Below are positions 32,832 to 43,105 of a stretch of 64,000 nt of DNA, piece after piece. Source of the stretch: Allobosea lupini (GTDB taxonomy: Bacteria > Pseudomonadota > Alphaproteobacteria > Rhizobiales > Beijerinckiaceae). The number at the start of each line of letters is the position of its first letter. Position 1 is the first letter of the stretch. The DNA lies in assembly GCF_900109525.1 (NCBI RefSeq), contig NZ_FOAN01000003.1:310001-374000 (forward strand), read 5' to 3'. The position numbers and the translations under genes are program-made. The notes under the pieces were generated by a model. The model saw only the letters and a list, made by a program, of their open reading frames with translations. It was not told the origin of the DNA and searched no databases.

Positions 32832-33622
32832 GCGCCCTGCGTTGGCGCGGCCTCGCGCTCGAACTTTGGCTACCGGCCCTGCTGGTGCTGCTCTGGTGGC
32901 TGAGTTCGCGCGGAAGCACGTCGCTCTATTTCCCGCCATTGGCGCAAATTCTCGATCGGTTCGCCTCGGACTGGCTCTTTGCCAGGGTCGGCAGCGACCT
33001 TTTGCCGAGCCTGCGCAATCTCGCCGCCGGCTTTGCGATCGGAGCTGGCCTTGGTGTGGCCCTCGGCGTCGCTCTCGGTCTGTCCCCGCTGGCGCGGCTC
33101 GCCCTGCCGCTGCTGGAAGTGATGCGCGCCGTGCCGGTGATCGCGCTGATCCCGCTCGTGATCATGCTGATGGGTACGGGGGACGGAGAGAAGATGGCGA
33201 TCATCGCCTTCGGTACGCTGTGGCCCGTCGTGCTCAACACCACAGAGGGCGTCAGGACGATCGACCCGACGCTGCGGGACGCGGCCGCGACGATGGGGCT
33301 GCGCAAGCGCGACACCCTCATGCGCGTCGTCCTGCCGGCGGCGAGCCCGCAAACCTTCGCGGGCCTGCGGCTGGCCGTGTCGATCGCACTGGTGGCGACC
33401 GTAGGCAGCGAGCTCTTCGCCTCCACCCGTGGCATCGGCTACGTCATCCTGTCGGCGACGCAAGGCTGGGACATGCCGCAGATGTGGGCCGCGCTGATCA
33501 TGCTCGGCATCATCGGCTATGCCCTCAACGGCCTGATGAGCCTGGCCGAGAGGCGTGCGCTCGGCTGGCATCACAGCCACGCCGCCTCCGGCTTCGACAG
33601 CTCTCATCGCAGGAAACGCTGA
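32828..33622 (+). CDS. ABC transporter permease (SsuC/TauC family), second copy
   Basis: 264-residue permease. GTG 32828 overlaps the stop of the first permease; the frame is open further upstream but only as a shadow of that gene. Motifs: [20 protein letters not shown] and [20 protein letters not shown] (coupling loop) and the late helix [20 protein letters not shown]. Membrane partner of the preceding protein. Confidence 0.87.
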   Translation: MSALRWRGLALELWLPALLVLLWWLSSRGSTSLYFPPLAQILDRFASDWLFARVGSDLLPSLRNLAAGFAIGAGLGVALGVALGLSPLARLALPLLEVMRAVPVIALIPLVIMLMGTGDGEKMAIIAFGTLWPVVLNTTEGVRTIDPTLRDAAATMGLRKRDTLMRVVLPAASPQTFAGLRLAVSIALVATVGSELFASTRGIGYVILSATQGWDMPQMWAALIMLGIIGYALNGLMSLAERRALGWHHSHAASGFDSSHRRKR

Positions 33623-33623
33623 C

Positions 33624-34460
33624 ATGCTAGAGATCAATGATCTGTCGATGAGCTACGGCTCCGGCACGCAGGCGAAAGTCATCTTCCGGAACCTGAATTG
33701 CACCGTCGAGCGGGGCGAAATCGCCTGCCTCGTCGGCCCCTCAGGTGTCGGCAAGTCGACGCTGATGCGCTGCATCGCCGGGCTGTCGCGGCCCGTCGCC
33801 GGCACCGTGACCCTCGATGGCGCAGTGATCGACCGGCCGCACAAGGACATCGCGGTGGTCTTCCAGGACTACGGCCGCTCGCTGATGCCCTGGCTCAGCG
33901 TGCTCGGGAATGTCACGCTGCCCCTGCGTCATCGGATCGCCGATGGCGGCAGGCGCGACAGCGCTGCGGAAGCTGCCATCGAGGCCGTCGGCCTCAAAGG
34001 ACACGAGCGGAAATATCCCTGGCAACTGTCCGGCGGCATGCAGCAGCGCGTCGCGATCGCCCGGGCGATCGCCTGCGAGCCGCGACTGCTGCTGATGGAC
34101 GAGCCCTTCGCCTCCGTCGATGCCCAGACACGCGCTGAGCTGGAGGACCTGACGCTGGGCCTGCGCGAACGGCTCGGCATGTCGGTCGTCGTCGTGACGC
34201 ACGACATCGACGAGTCGATCTACCTCTCGGATCGGGTCGTGGTGCTGCGCGGCTCGCCGGCCGAGGTGGTCGACACGCTCGCCGTGCCGTTGCCCACGCC
34301 ACGCGACCAGATCGCCACCAAATCGGAGCCGCGTTTCGCCGAGCTCAGGGCGCGCGTGCTGCACGAAATCCGTGGCGAACGCGGAGCGGCGCCGGCGCGA
34401 CTGAGCCTGGTCGGCGAAGAGCCCCTTCAACGGACCTCGATCGCCGGGAGAACCGCGTGA
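33624..34460 (+). CDS. ABC transporter ATP-binding protein (SsuB/TauB family)
   Basis: 278-residue ATPase with Walker [11 protein letters not shown]-loop [12 protein letters not shown], signature [16 protein letters not shown], Walker [13 protein letters not shown] and switch His in [12 protein letters not shown] 33624 follows the permease stop directly. A C-terminal extension of about 40 residues beyond the nucleotide domain is present. It powers the two permeases above. The stop overlaps the SDR start. Confidence 0.9.
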   Translation: MLEINDLSMSYGSGTQAKVIFRNLNCTVERGEIACLVGPSGVGKSTLMRCIAGLSRPVAGTVTLDGAVIDRPHKDIAVVFQDYGRSLMPWLSVLGNVTLPLRHRIADGGRRDSAAEAAIEAVGLKGHERKYPWQLSGGMQQRVAIARAIACEPRLLLMDEPFASVDAQTRAELEDLTLGLRERLGMSVVVVTHDIDESIYLSDRVVVLRGSPAEVVDTLAVPLPTPRDQIATKSEPRFAELRARVLHEIRGERGAAPARLSLVGEEPLQRTSIAGRTA

Positions 34461-35347
34461 TGGCCACGCCACAACAAGACGCTATGGGCGTCGGAATTCC
34501 GCCGGAGCTCGCAGGCAGGCCGCCGCGGTTGGCCGGAAAGGTCGCCATCGTCACCGGAGCCGGCTCGGTCGGCGACGGCTGGGGCAATGGCCGCGCGACC
34601 GCCGCCGTCTTCGCCCGCGAAGGCGCCGAGATCTTCGCGGTGGACCGCAATGTCGAAGCGGTCGAGGCCACGCGCGCCGCGATCCTGGAGCGTGGCGGTA
34701 TATGCGAAACCCACGTCGCCGACGTGACGGACGCCGAAGCGGTCGGCCGGTTGGCTGATGCCTGCCTCGAACGATACGGCCGCATCGACGTGCTGCACAA
34801 CAATGTCGGCATTGCCCATGTCGGCGGCCCCCTGGACACGGCCGAGGCCGACTGGGACCGGCTGATGGCCGCCAACATCAAGAGCATGTTCCTGACCTGC
34901 AAGGCGGTCATACCGATCATGCTGGCGCAGTTCGAGCGCGAGGGGCGCGGCGGCGCGATCGTGAATATGGGCGCGATCGCCGGCATCCGCTGGACCGGCG
35001 TACCGCTCCTCGCCTACGCCGCCTCGAAGGGCGCGATCGTGCCGTTTTCCAAGCAGATCGCGCTGCAATATGCGCGGCAGCGAATTCGCTGCAACGCGGT
35101 CACCGCCGGTTTCCTCGAAACCCCGATGATTACCGTGCTGCGTGACGCCTATGGCGCGGCGGATTTCGACGAGATGATGCGCAAGCGCGACCGCCAGATC
35201 CCCCGCGGCAAGATGGGCACGGGCTGGGACGTCGCCCATGCCGCCCTCTTCCTCGCCTCGGACGAGGCCGACTTCATCACCGGGCAATCGCTCGTCGTCG
35301 ACGGCGGCGTCACCTCCCAGACCTGGCTCGATTCCAACGACAACTGA
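34457..35347 (+). CDS. Short-chain dehydrogenase/reductase (first of two in operon)
   Basis: 296-residue classical SDR. Cofactor site [20 protein letters not shown] (a TGxxxGxG variant with an insertion), NNVGIAHVG, and catalytic Ser and Tyr-x3-Lys as [12 protein letters not shown]-terminal DGGVTSQ is typical. GTG 34457 overlapping the ATPase stop and ATG 34460 are alternative starts. Oxidation of a hydroxyl group to a ketone in the pathway is the likely role; a beta-hydroxy to beta-keto conversion would feed the BKACE proteins downstream. Confidence 0.86.
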   Translation: MMATPQQDAMGVGIPPELAGRPPRLAGKVAIVTGAGSVGDGWGNGRATAAVFAREGAEIFAVDRNVEAVEATRAAILERGGICETHVADVTDAEAVGRLADACLERYGRIDVLHNNVGIAHVGGPLDTAEADWDRLMAANIKSMFLTCKAVIPIMLAQFEREGRGGAIVNMGAIAGIRWTGVPLLAYAASKGAIVPFSKQIALQYARQRIRCNAVTAGFLETPMITVLRDAYGAADFDEMMRKRDRQIPRGKMGTGWDVAHAALFLASDEADFITGQSLVVDGGVTSQTWLDSNDN

Positions 35348-35389
35348 CGGGCTTGCCATCGCGGCGCCCCGCATGCCGGAGAACGCTCC

Positions 35390-36295
35390 ATGAAGAAGAT
35401 GATCATCGACGTGCGCATGAACGAGTACGCCATGCGCGACGAGAACCCGAATGTCCCGTGGTCGCCGGCCGAGATCGCCGAGGACGCCGCCGAATGCTAC
35501 GAGGCCGGTGCAACCTGCGTGCATTTCCACGGCCGCGACGGTGTGACAGGCGAGCCGGAGAACAGCTTCGAGACCTATGCCGAGACGATCGAGCGCATTC
35601 GCGAGAAGGCGCCCGACGTGCTTGTGCATTCGACGCTCGGCTACGTCACGCTCACCCCGTCGGAACGACGCGTCGAGCACATCCTCAAGCTCGCGCGCAA
35701 CCCGAAGACAAGGCCCGACATCGCGCCCGTCGACATGGCCTCGATGAACGTCGACGTCTACGCCAAGGACAAGAAGGAGTTCGTCACCGACGACCTCGTC
35801 TTCCACAACCCGACCAAGCTGCTGAAATACTTCACTCGCGAGATTCAGGCGGCTGGCGTCAAGACGGTCCACACCTGCTGGAACATCGGCTGTACGCGCA
35901 CCGTCGACGCCTTCATTGAGATGGGGCTGATCCGGGGACCTGCCTATATCGGCTTGCTGATGTCGGAGAGCGGGCTTTTCGCGGGCCACCCCGGTACTTA
36001 TCGCGGCCTCTCGGCCCATCTCGACTTCCTGCCGCGCAACGGGCCGAGCGAATGGCTGGCGCTGGTCTATCCCGGCAGCGTGCAGCCGATCGCCAGCATC
36101 GCCATCGCCGAGGGCGGACATCTCTCCTTCGGGCTCGGCGACCATCCCTATCTCGAACTCGGCGGCAAACCGCGCAATGCCGATATCGTCCGCCATATTG
36201 CGGCCCTGGCTCGCAGCATGGGGCGCGACATCGCGACACCGCAGGAGGCGAGGGAAATTCTCGGCATCGCCGAGCCCCAGCGCGCGGCCGCCTGA
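35390..36295 (+). CDS. BKACE-family protein (DUF849, beta-keto acid cleavage), copy 1
   Basis: 301-residue TIM-barrel protein of the beta-keto acid cleavage family, which normally converts a beta-keto acid plus acetyl-CoA into acetoacetate and a CoA ester using a zinc ion. The first two metal ligands are present (H45 and H47 in CVHFHGRD). The third family ligand, a Glu in a GLEDN/GFEDN motif, is replaced: this protein has FGLGDH, with Gly250. NEY at residues 11-13 occupies the place of the catalytic Glu segment. It may thus bind metal differently or catalyse another cleavage. A second, differently altered copy follows at 38043. Confidence 0.85.
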   Translation: MKKMIIDVRMNEYAMRDENPNVPWSPAEIAEDAAECYEAGATCVHFHGRDGVTGEPENSFETYAETIERIREKAPDVLVHSTLGYVTLTPSERRVEHILKLARNPKTRPDIAPVDMASMNVDVYAKDKKEFVTDDLVFHNPTKLLKYFTREIQAAGVKTVHTCWNIGCTRTVDAFIEMGLIRGPAYIGLLMSESGLFAGHPGTYRGLSAHLDFLPRNGPSEWLALVYPGSVQPIASIAIAEGGHLSFGLGDHPYLELGGKPRNADIVRHIAALARSMGRDIATPQEAREILGIAEPQRAAA

Positions 36296-36318
36296 GCGCG
36301 ATAGTCGGAGGAGTGGGA

Positions 36319-38046
36319 ATGAAAAAGCTGATCAACGATCCGCGCGATGTGGTCGGGCAGATGCTGGAGGGGCTCGTCGGCCTCGACGAGCGCCTGGCGC
36401 TGCTCGCGGGCGAGAACGTCGTGCTGCGGCGCGACGCCGCCGAGCTAGCGGCGAGGGGCGGGGTCGCGCTGATCTCCGGCGGAGGCGCCGGCCACGAGCC
36501 AGCCCATGCCGGCTATGTCGGCGAGGGCCTGCTGACGGCCGCGGTCTCCGGCGACGTCTTCACCTCGCCGAGCACGGATGCGGTCCTTGCCGCGATCCGC
36601 GCAGTCGGCGGCCAAGCCGGCGTGCTGCTGATCGTCAAGAACTACACCGGAGACCGGCTCAATTTCGGCCTCGCCGCCGATATCGCCCGCACGGAAGGCA
36701 TCCCCGTCGAGATGGTGATCGTCGATGACGACGTCGCGCTCGGCGCGGGCGGCGGTGCGGGCCGGCGCGGCATCGCCGGCACGGTTCTGGTCCACAAGGT
36801 GGCAGGAGCCTGCGCTGCTGCAGGCCTCCCGCTTGCCGAGATCAAAGCCGAGGTCGAGGCCGCCATCGCCGCGACCGGCACCATGGGCGTCGCCCTGTCG
36901 GGCTGCACGGTGCCCGGCGCCGATTCAGCGGGCTTCGATCTCGCCGCCAACGAGATCGAGCTCGGGCTCGGCATCCATGGCGAGGCCGGGATCGAACGAG
37001 CCCATCTCGATGGCGCCGATGCGCTCGTCGAGACGCTTATCGATCGGATCGTCGCCGATCGGGGCTTCGGCGCGAACGATCAGACGGCGCTCCTCGTCAA
37101 CGGGCTCGGCGGCACGCCGCCGATGGAACTGGCCATCGTCGCCCGGGCCGCCCTCGCCGCGTTGCGCAAACGCGGCATCACCGTGCGTCGTAGCTGGTGC
37201 GGCAGCAATCTGACCGCGCTCGACATGCAAGGCTGCTCGCTCTCGCTGATGAGGCTCGATGCAGGCCGCTTGGCGCGTCTCGATGCTCCGGCATTCTCGG
37301 CGAGCTGGCAGGCGGGAGCGACGCCGCCGGTGGAGCCCAATCGAGTGCGGATGGCTGCCGGCGCAGTGTCCGTCGAGGCGACCGCGGCAGAGCTCGGGCC
37401 GAAGGCGCGGCGCTTCCGCCATGTCCTGGGCGCGATTTCGCATGCCATCCGGGTGCAGGAGGCCCGCCTCACAACGCTCGACCAGGCCGTGGGAGACGGC
37501 GATCTCGGCTTCAGCCTCCGCCGTGGTGCCGACGCACTGGACAAGGCGTTCGCTGGCAATCTGCCTGCTGACGAGGCGAGCCTGCTCAGGCTCGTGTCGC
37601 AGACACTCCGGCGCAGCATCGGCGGTACCTCAGGCCCGCTCTATGCCATCGCCGCGTTGCGGGCGTCGGAAGTCCTGCGCAAGACGAATGACCCGTCTGC
37701 GCACGCCTGGGCCGAAGCGCTCACGGCTTCCTGCACCGGTATCTCCGAACTGGGAGGCGCCGCCCGCGGCGATCGCACCATGCTCGACGCGCTGATCCCA
37801 GCGGCCGAGGCGTTTTCCGGAGCTGTGGGGAGCGGAGCGCCTGTATCCACCGCTCTGGCGCAGGCTGTTACCGCAGCACGGCAAGGCGCAGCCGCCACGG
37901 CCGGCATGACGCCGCGCAAGGGCCGGTCGAGCTATCTCGGCGACCGGGTCGCGGGCCATCCCGACCCCGGCGCGGAGGCGGTCGCGATCTGGCTGGCCGC
38001 GCTCGCCCACGAGTTCTCCGAAGCCGGAGCGGAGGCGAAGCCATGA
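36319..38046 (+). CDS. Dihydroxyacetone kinase-type DhaK-DhaL fusion
   Basis: 575-residue ATP-dependent kinase of the single-chain (Citrobacter-type) class. DhaK domain, residues 1-330: GGGAGHEPAHAGYVG, and His220 in LGLGIHGEAG, the residue that covalently binds the ketone of the substrate. DhaL domain, about 365-570: DQAVGDGDLGFSL with the Mg-binding aspartates, and GGTSGPLYAI. ATG 36319 has GGAGGAG upstream. It probably phosphorylates a short ketose (dihydroxyacetone, erythrulose or a similar product) generated by the operon. The stop overlaps the next start. Confidence 0.9.
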   Translation: MKKLINDPRDVVGQMLEGLVGLDERLALLAGENVVLRRDAAELAARGGVALISGGGAGHEPAHAGYVGEGLLTAAVSGDVFTSPSTDAVLAAIRAVGGQAGVLLIVKNYTGDRLNFGLAADIARTEGIPVEMVIVDDDVALGAGGGAGRRGIAGTVLVHKVAGACAAAGLPLAEIKAEVEAAIAATGTMGVALSGCTVPGADSAGFDLAANEIELGLGIHGEAGIERAHLDGADALVETLIDRIVADRGFGANDQTALLVNGLGGTPPMELAIVARAALAALRKRGITVRRSWCGSNLTALDMQGCSLSLMRLDAGRLARLDAPAFSASWQAGATPPVEPNRVRMAAGAVSVEATAAELGPKARRFRHVLGAISHAIRVQEARLTTLDQAVGDGDLGFSLRRGADALDKAFAGNLPADEASLLRLVSQTLRRSIGGTSGPLYAIAALRASEVLRKTNDPSAHAWAEALTASCTGISELGGAARGDRTMLDALIPAAEAFSGAVGSGAPVSTALAQAVTAARQGAAATAGMTPRKGRSSYLGDRVAGHPDPGAEAVAIWLAALAHEFSEAGAEAKP

Positions 38047-38957
38047 GCCGGAAGGTCATCGTCACCGTGGCACCGACGGGCGGATTCGCGACCCGGGCCC
38101 AGAACCCGCATCTGCCGACGCAGCCGGACGAGATCGCAGAAGACGTCGCGCGCTGTCATGCGGCGGGCGCCTCTGTCGCGGCGCTGCATGCCCGCCTTCC
38201 CAATGACGAACCGACCTGCGACGCGGCGATCTATGGCCGGATCAACGCGCTGATCCGCGAGCGCTGCGACATCGTCATCAACAATTCCGGCGGCGGTGGC
38301 GTCACCGGCGCGATGGGCCGCAGACTCAGCGACGATCTCTGGGAGGTCGATCTCGACGAGCGCATGAAGGCGGCCGACGCCGGCGCGGAGATCGTCACGC
38401 TGAACGCCATGACGGTTCTCGCCACGCTCGCCGGCCGCGAGACGCTCCTGACGGCCTCGCCGCGACGCGCCCGCATTTTCGCGCAGCGCCTGCGCGACAG
38501 GGCCATCAAGCCGGAATGGGAGGCGTTCAGCCCGGCCCATCTGATGCAGGACATGCGCACGCTCACCGCAGAGGGGCTCGATCCGGCCCCGCACATCGTC
38601 AATCTCTGTCTCGGCTTCGATCATGTCTTCCAGGGCGCCATGCCCTATTCACCCAAGATTCTCCAGATGATGGTAGAATTGCTGCCGGCAGGCTCGGTGT
38701 TCTCCGTGGCGGCGGCCGGCGCGGCGCAGCTTCCTGCAACCACCCACGCGCTGCTGCTCGGCGGCCATGTCCGCGTCGGGCTCGAGGACAACCTGGACTA
38801 TCTGCCCGGCGAGCCGACGACCAACCCACGCCTGGTCGAGCGGATGGTGCGCATCATCCACGAACTCGGCATGGAGCCGGCGACGCCCAGCGAGGCCCGC
38901 GAAATCCTCGGCCTGGTGCCGTCAAATGCGCAAGCACGCGCGGAGCAAGCAGCATGA
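38043..38957 (+). CDS. BKACE-family protein (DUF849), copy 2
   Basis: 304-residue second member of the beta-keto acid cleavage family. It keeps the Glu ligand motif (VRVGLEDN, E248) that copy 1 lacks, but the first metal His is Ala47 in SVAALHARL, and the usual RD/RE pair is RL. TGGFA stands where the family has TGAE. ATG 38043 overlaps the kinase stop and its own stop overlaps the next SDR. Either the two copies act on different substrates with altered metal sites, or they work as a pair. Confidence 0.85.
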   Translation: MSRKVIVTVAPTGGFATRAQNPHLPTQPDEIAEDVARCHAAGASVAALHARLPNDEPTCDAAIYGRINALIRERCDIVINNSGGGGVTGAMGRRLSDDLWEVDLDERMKAADAGAEIVTLNAMTVLATLAGRETLLTASPRRARIFAQRLRDRAIKPEWEAFSPAHLMQDMRTLTAEGLDPAPHIVNLCLGFDHVFQGAMPYSPKILQMMVELLPAGSVFSVAAAGAAQLPATTHALLLGGHVRVGLEDNLDYLPGEPTTNPRLVERMVRIIHELGMEPATPSEAREILGLVPSNAQARAEQAA

Positions 38958-39670
38958 GCATCCTCGATCGTTTCCGCATGGACGGCGAAGTCGCCATCGT
39001 CACCGGCGGGGCCAGCGGCATCGGCGCGGCGGTCGTCGAGGCCCTGCGCGAGGCCGGCGCCAGCGTGATCGTCGCCGACCGCAATGGCGAACCGTCGCTC
39101 GACGTCGCCGACGAACGGGCGGTCGATGCCTTCTTCGCCGATGTCGTGCGGCGGCACGGGCGCCTCGACGTGCTGGTCAACAATGCCGGCATCGCCATCC
39201 GCCATCCCACGCTCGAACTGTCGAGCGCCGACTGGAACAGCGTCGTCGCGGTGAACATGACCGGCATGTTCCTTTGTGCCCGCGCCGCCGCTCGCCACAT
39301 GCTGCCGGCGGGCGAAGGCAGGATCGTCAATACCGCTTCGGTGATGGGGCTGTCCGGCGGGCTCTACCCCAACGTGTCGTACCAGACGACCAAGGGCGCG
39401 ATCGTCAACATGACCCGGGCCTTGGCGATCGAATGGGCGCGTACCGGCATTCGTGTGAACGCCGTCGCTCCCTGGTTCGTGCGCACGGCTCTCACTGCGG
39501 GCGTGCTCGACCGGCCGGGCATGCAGGCCGAAATCGAGGCCGCGACCCCCATGGGGCGCCTCGCCGAGCCCGAAGAGATTGCCGGCGCCTTCCTCTATCT
39601 CGCCAGCAGGGCCTCCGGAATGGTCACCGGCCATACGCTGCCTGTCGATGGCGGCTTCCTGGCGCGCTGA
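38954..39670 (+). CDS. Short-chain dehydrogenase/reductase (second in operon)
   Basis: 238-residue classical SDR: TGGASGIGAAV cofactor motif, NNAGIAIRHP, catalytic SYQTTKGAIV, and terminal DGGFLAR. Asp in VIVADRNGE at the end of beta-2 suggests NAD rather than NADP preference. ATG 38954 overlaps the BKACE stop. It likely oxidises a second hydroxyl group of the substrate. Confidence 0.87.
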   Translation: MSILDRFRMDGEVAIVTGGASGIGAAVVEALREAGASVIVADRNGEPSLDVADERAVDAFFADVVRRHGRLDVLVNNAGIAIRHPTLELSSADWNSVVAVNMTGMFLCARAAARHMLPAGEGRIVNTASVMGLSGGLYPNVSYQTTKGAIVNMTRALAIEWARTGIRVNAVAPWFVRTALTAGVLDRPGMQAEIEAATPMGRLAEPEEIAGAFLYLASRASGMVTGHTLPVDGGFLAR

Positions 39671-39685
39671 TGGAAGATACGAGCG

Positions 39686-41470
39686 ATGAGCGAGCAAACC
39701 AAGCCCCGCCTGCGCAGCCAACTCTGGTGGAGCAACCCGGACGATCCCGGCATGACCGCGCTCTATATGGAGCGCTATCTCAATTACGGCCTGACGCGGG
39801 CGGAGCTGCAAACGGGCAAGCCGATCATCGGCATCGCCCAGACCGGCAGCGACCTCGCGCCCTGCAATCGCCACCACCTGGCACTTGCGCAGCGCGTGCG
39901 CGAGGGCATCCTGCAGGCTGGTGGCATTCCCTTCGAGTTCCCTGTCCATCCGATCCAGGAAACCGGCAAGCGCCCGACGGCGGCGCTCGACCGCAATCTC
40001 GCCTATCTCGGCCTTGTCGAGATCCTGTTCGGCTATCCGCTCGATGGCGTTGTGCTGACCACTGGCTGCGACAAGACCACGCCGGCCTGCCTGATGGCGG
40101 CGGCGACCGTCGATATCCCCGCGATCGTGCTCTCCGGCGGACCGATGCTGGACGGGCACGCAGACGGCAGGCTCGTCGGCTCCGGCACGGTAATCTGGGA
40201 CGCGCGCAGGCGCCTCGCCGCTGGCGAGATCGACACCGACGCCTTCATGCATATCGTCTCGACCTCGGCGCCGAGCATCGGCCATTGCAACACGATGGGC
40301 ACGGCGAGCTCGATGAACGCGCTGGCCGAAGCGCTCGGCATGAGCCTGCCCGGCTCGGCCGCAATACCTGCGCCATATCGCGAACGCGCGCAGGTCGCTC
40401 ACGCGACCGGCGCCCGGATCGTCGGGATGGTATGGGAGGATCTGAAGCCGTCCCGCATCATGACCCGCGCCGCCTTCGAGAACGCGATCGTCTGCGCATC
40501 CGCCATCGGCGCATCGACGAATTGTCCGCCCCATCTCAACGCCATCGCGCGGCATATGGGCGTTCCGCTCGACAACGCGGACTGGGACAGGATCGGCTAC
40601 GACGTGCCGCTGCTCGTCGACATGATGCCGGCTGGGCGGCATCTCGGCGAAGCTTATTACCGTGCCGGTGGTCTGCCGGCAGTCATCGCCGAGTTGCGCA
40701 AGGCAGGGCGGATGCACGAAGGCACCCTGACCGTGACGGGGCGCACGCTGGGCGAGGACAACGCCGGAGCGCGCATTCTCGACGAGGAGGTCATCCGGCC
40801 GATCGCCCGCCCGCTGCGCGACGCCGCTGGCTTCGCCGTCCTGTCCGGCAATCTCTTCGACAGCGCGATCATGAAGACCTCGGTGATCTCGGAGGAATTC
40901 CGGCGTCGCTATCTCCGCCGTCCAGGGGACGAGGACGCTCTCGAAGGACGGGCCGTCGTATTCGAAGGTCCGGAGGACTACCACGCCCGGATCAACGATC
41001 CGGCGCTCGGCATCGACGAGGACTCGATACTCGTCATCCGCCATGTCGGTCCGCTCGGCTATCCCGGCGGAGCGGAGGTGGTGAACATGCTGCCGCCGGA
41101 CGCCTTGGTCCGTCGCGGTATCGAAGAACTGCCTTGCATCGGCGACGGGCGCCAGAGCGGAACCTCCGGCAGCCCCTCGATCCTGAACGCTTCACCGGAA
41201 GCGGCAACGGGCGGCGGCCTCGCGCTGCTGCGGACCGGCGACCGCATTCGGATCGACCTGAACAAGCGCAGCGCCGACATGCTCGTCGGCAACGACGAAC
41301 TGGCGCGGCGGCGGAAGGACCTGGTGCTGCCGGGCCTGATCGACCAGACGCCCTGGCAAACCCTGTTCCGCCGGCACGTCGGCCAGCTCGATGGCGGCAT
41401 GGTGCTGGAAGAGGCGCTCCGCCACCAGCGCATCGCGGCGATCCACGGCGTTCCACGCGGCAATCATTGA
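39686..41470 (+). CDS. IlvD/Edd-family dehydratase (sugar-acid dehydratase type)
   Basis: 594-residue Fe-S dehydratase. The cluster-binding Cys residues appear in [20 protein letters not shown] and [31 protein letters not shown] near the C-terminus is the family active-site segment. The sequence is of the aldonic-acid (arabonate, xylonate, gluconate) rather than dihydroxy-acid branch, as judged by the [18 protein letters not shown] start. It would remove water from a polyhydroxy acid to a 2-keto-3-deoxy acid. Last gene of the operon. Confidence 0.88.
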   Translation: MSEQTKPRLRSQLWWSNPDDPGMTALYMERYLNYGLTRAELQTGKPIIGIAQTGSDLAPCNRHHLALAQRVREGILQAGGIPFEFPVHPIQETGKRPTAALDRNLAYLGLVEILFGYPLDGVVLTTGCDKTTPACLMAAATVDIPAIVLSGGPMLDGHADGRLVGSGTVIWDARRRLAAGEIDTDAFMHIVSTSAPSIGHCNTMGTASSMNALAEALGMSLPGSAAIPAPYRERAQVAHATGARIVGMVWEDLKPSRIMTRAAFENAIVCASAIGASTNCPPHLNAIARHMGVPLDNADWDRIGYDVPLLVDMMPAGRHLGEAYYRAGGLPAVIAELRKAGRMHEGTLTVTGRTLGEDNAGARILDEEVIRPIARPLRDAAGFAVLSGNLFDSAIMKTSVISEEFRRRYLRRPGDEDALEGRAVVFEGPEDYHARINDPALGIDEDSILVIRHVGPLGYPGGAEVVNMLPPDALVRRGIEELPCIGDGRQSGTSGSPSILNASPEAATGGGLALLRTGDRIRIDLNKRSADMLVGNDELARRRKDLVLPGLIDQTPWQTLFRRHVGQLDGGMVLEEALRHQRIAAIHGVPRGNH

Positions 41471-41529
41471 ACGCGACGCCGGGGGCGCTTCGCCTGAATG
41501 GAGAGCGGCATGACGAGGTTGGCAGGCAA

Positions 41530-42040
41530 ATACGCCCGAACTGGCCGGGCGGATCAGTGCCGCCCTGGCCGGACAGATCGGCGAGCTCCAGGTCCGGCTG
41601 ACGGGACTGGAAACGGACCTGCTTGCCTGGCATCGCTCCAATGAGCCGTCGCAGCGGCTGAGCGCCCTTCCCGAAGTCGGCCTCGCTTCGGCCACAGCGC
41701 TCGCCGCGTCGGTCACCGACGCCGGCCGCTTCCGATCCGGGCGGCAGTTTGCGGCCTTGCGCAGCCTGACGCCACTTCAGAACTCCAGCGGCGGCAAGGA
41801 GCGGATGGGACGGATCTAGCGCATGGGAGATCGCTATTCGAGGTGGCCGATCGTCGTCGGCATGACCTCGGTGGTTCGCCGAGCTCGGGCCAAGCCAGAC
41901 TCCGTCGACCCGCGGATCGCCACCATGCCGGCACGCAAGCCCGCCCGGGTTGGTCGTAACCGTCGCGGCAGCCAATCCAACAGCGCGTGGGGCGGTCGAT
42001 CATGGCCAGGCGCGGCGTCTATCGCGCGCCCTATCAGTGC
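41530..42040 (+). pseudogene. IS110-family (IS1111 group) transposase remnant
   Basis: The translation LSALPEVGLASATALAASVT, then RFRSGRQFAALRSLTPLQNS and SGGKERMGRI, then after a TAG stop (41817-41819) MGDRYSRWPIVVG and VVRRARAK, matches the C-terminal Transposase_20 domain of IS110 elements. A further frameshift near 41950 is needed to continue (ARKPARV, then VAAANPTAR). The N-terminal catalytic domain is missing. The copy is dead. It sits directly after the catabolic operon. Confidence 0.75.
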
Positions 42041-42373
42041 GCAGCAAAAGTTTAGCCGGTCGTCGAAGACCAGCTTCAGGAGGTTGCGAGCGCGATGTGA
42101 AATGATGGCGAACCGGTCACACCGGGAACTGGGACACCTCGCCGAATGTCAAAGGCGTCAAAGCCTGCAAGGCAAAGTGGGAACGGCTCGCGGATACCAT
42201 CAGGGCCAGCGCTCTTTGAACGACCGCATCGACAAGCTGGACATAAGACTGCACCCGACCAGACCGCCAGCATCACATCACCACTTGCAACGCGGGACAC
42301 CGGACATTTCGCGAGCTGCGCGAGACATCAGGTTGCACCTATGCGCCCAAAGGCCACCTAAACTGGGACGTGA
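42041..42373. other. Gene-free stretch downstream of the IS remnant
   Basis: About 330 bases with no supported gene. The left part (around CEMMANRSHRELGHLAECQR in one frame) may be the 3' end of the former IS element. No inverted repeats or target duplications are evident, as expected for IS110. Confidence 0.4.
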
Positions 42374-43048
42374 TCACCGCGACAACAGAATATCCTTCAG
42401 CTGATCGGACGTGACCGCCAGTTTCGTCGCTCGCGCTGCGACCAGAGCATCGTCATGGGAGGCGCCCCATCCCACACCGATGCTGGCAACGCCCGCACGG
42501 TGAGCGGCATCGATATCCCGGACCTCGTCGCCGACTGCTACGACCTCGCAAGGCCTGGCGTTCAGGGTCTTGAGCACCCGTTTGAACTTCGCCGATTTTC
42601 CGAAGAGGGTTGCGCCCGTCTCGTAGTGGTCAATGAGCGGCGCATGCGGGCCGAGCACCAACTGAATATTCGCCGCCGAGTTGGAGCTGACCACCGCGAT
42701 CAATACTCCGTTCGACTTGAGCTCGAGAAGCAGGTCCCCGACCCATCCGAAAAGTTTGATCTGATCGATCTCCTGCGCCGCGAGCGCCCGCATGTGCATC
42801 GCGATCGCCGGCAGTTTCCATTTCGGAATTCCCAAGGCGTTCAGGATGTCCAGTGGCGGCTTGCGCCGGAGCTCTTCGCGCTGCTCGGCGGTGATCTGCC
42901 TGAAATCATAGCGCCGGGCGACGTCGTTCAAGACCCCGAAGAACCAGCCGATGCTGTCGGCGAGCGTGCCGTCGAAATCGAAGATGACGACACGCTTGCG
43001 CGCATTGAAGGCGTGGCTGTTGCCGCTGTCGTTCGTGTGGACGTGCAT
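42374..43048 (-). CDS. HAD-superfamily hydrolase (phosphoglycolate phosphatase-like)
   Basis: 224-residue phosphatase. HAD motif I FDFDGTLADSIGWFF, motif II VVSSNS, motif III Lys (KFKRVLK) and motif IV VAVGDEVRDIDAA are all present. The cap is a helical type typical of Gph-like enzymes. ATG 43048 has GGAG seven bases upstream. Cytoplasmic; substrate not predictable. It follows the patatin gene on the same strand at 57 bases and may be co-transcribed. Confidence 0.85.
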   Translation of the reverse strand: MHVHTNDSGNSHAFNARKRVVIFDFDGTLADSIGWFFGVLNDVARRYDFRQITAEQREELRRKPPLDILNALGIPKWKLPAIAMHMRALAAQEIDQIKLFGWVGDLLLELKSNGVLIAVVSSNSAANIQLVLGPHAPLIDHYETGATLFGKSAKFKRVLKTLNARPCEVVAVGDEVRDIDAAHRAGVASIGVGWGASHDDALVAARATKLAVTSDQLKDILLSR

Positions 43049-43105
43049 CAAACGCTCCGCAGTGCTTGCTGGCAGGTCGACTTCCATCGAAGTCCGCAGG
43101 TGCAG

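Noticed and set aside
34427..36196. 589-codon minus-strand frame opposite SDR and BKACE genes
   Set aside because: Antisense shadow with no motifs; both plus-strand genes are well supported.
38798..41044. 748-codon open frame on the minus strand opposite the second SDR and the dehydratase
   Set aside because: Antisense shadow of strongly supported genes; its product is Arg/Asp/Gly-rich with no domain, a known effect of high-GC codon use.
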